Origin: ECT2AJA-044 sp965658225
Lineage (GTDB): Bacteria; Bacteroidota; Bacteroidia; Flavobacteriales; ECT2AJA-044
Direction: 5' to 3'
NCBI GenBank assembly: GCA_965658225.1
Contig: CBFHRK010000030.1
Location: forward strand, 1 to 22,758
Length of the DNA: 22,758 nucleotides
Shown here: positions 22,666 through 22,758 of the stretch, in pieces
Position numbering within the stretch: position 1 is the first letter of the stretch
Layout: each line of letters begins with the position of its first letter
Translations under genes and position numbers: made by a program
Notes under the pieces: model-generated
Told to the model about the DNA's origin: nothing
Seen by the model: only the letters and a program-made list of their open reading frames with translations
Database searches by the model: none

Positions 22666-22758
<93 letters not shown>

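Overview
The window reads as chromosome from a free-living Bacteroidota bacterium, most likely Flavobacteriales. The evidence is the -7 promoter boxes of the TAnnTTTG type (one with a perfect TTG-N19 partner), near absence of Shine-Dalgarno sites, a Porin_10-type outer-membrane protein, secreted lipoproteins with Ig-like and propeller-like domains, and the dnaB gene followed by the exported protein often labelled 'asparagine synthetase B' in this phylum. GC content is moderate. A 99-N assembly gap lies inside one gene (3903-4001), and the right edge cuts a 5S rRNA gene.

Layout. 1-860: rpmH (ribosomal protein L34) with its own promoter and terminator, then an ElaA-type acetyltransferase, both leftward. 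860-4180, rightward: a short-chain dehydrogenase, then a 2-oxoglutarate/Fe(II) oxygenase translationally coupled to an ABC exporter. 4200-7130, rightward: an exported sulfatase, a terminator, a HAD-phosphatase lipoprotein and a 60-residue membrane protein. 7144-9515, leftward: an overlapping operon of a membrane glycosyltransferase, an ECF-like sigma factor and rsmG. 9538-10362, leftward: an AT-rich glycosyltransferase-like gene. 10570-13680, rightward: tgt, an LptF/LptG-type permease and an EamA transporter, packed tightly. 13748-14563: ispE, leftward. 14635-15585: accA, rightward, with a strong terminator. 15654-17841: two lipoprotein genes, leftward. 17885-20636: dnaB and the asparagine-synthetase-B-labelled exported protein, rightward. 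20762-22609: a porin, leftward. 22666-22758: 3' part of 5S rRNA, leftward, the distal end of an rRNA operon.

Most genes are housekeeping (translation, tRNA queuosine, isoprenoids, fatty acids, replication, LPS export). Surface and envelope functions are the other theme. I see no phage, IS element, CRISPR array or defence system.

The most interesting signals are these. A recurrent arrangement puts a -7 box only 3-5 nt before the ATG, implying leaderless mRNAs. The Tgt has lost its three zinc cysteines. The exported GATase1-like protein behind dnaB is probably not an asparagine synthetase. A possible 11-codon leader ORF lies in front of the glycosyltransferase/sigma/rsmG operon. The oxygenase and ABC exporter form a coupled pair of unknown substrate. 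No stretch longer than 300 bases lacks a gene.
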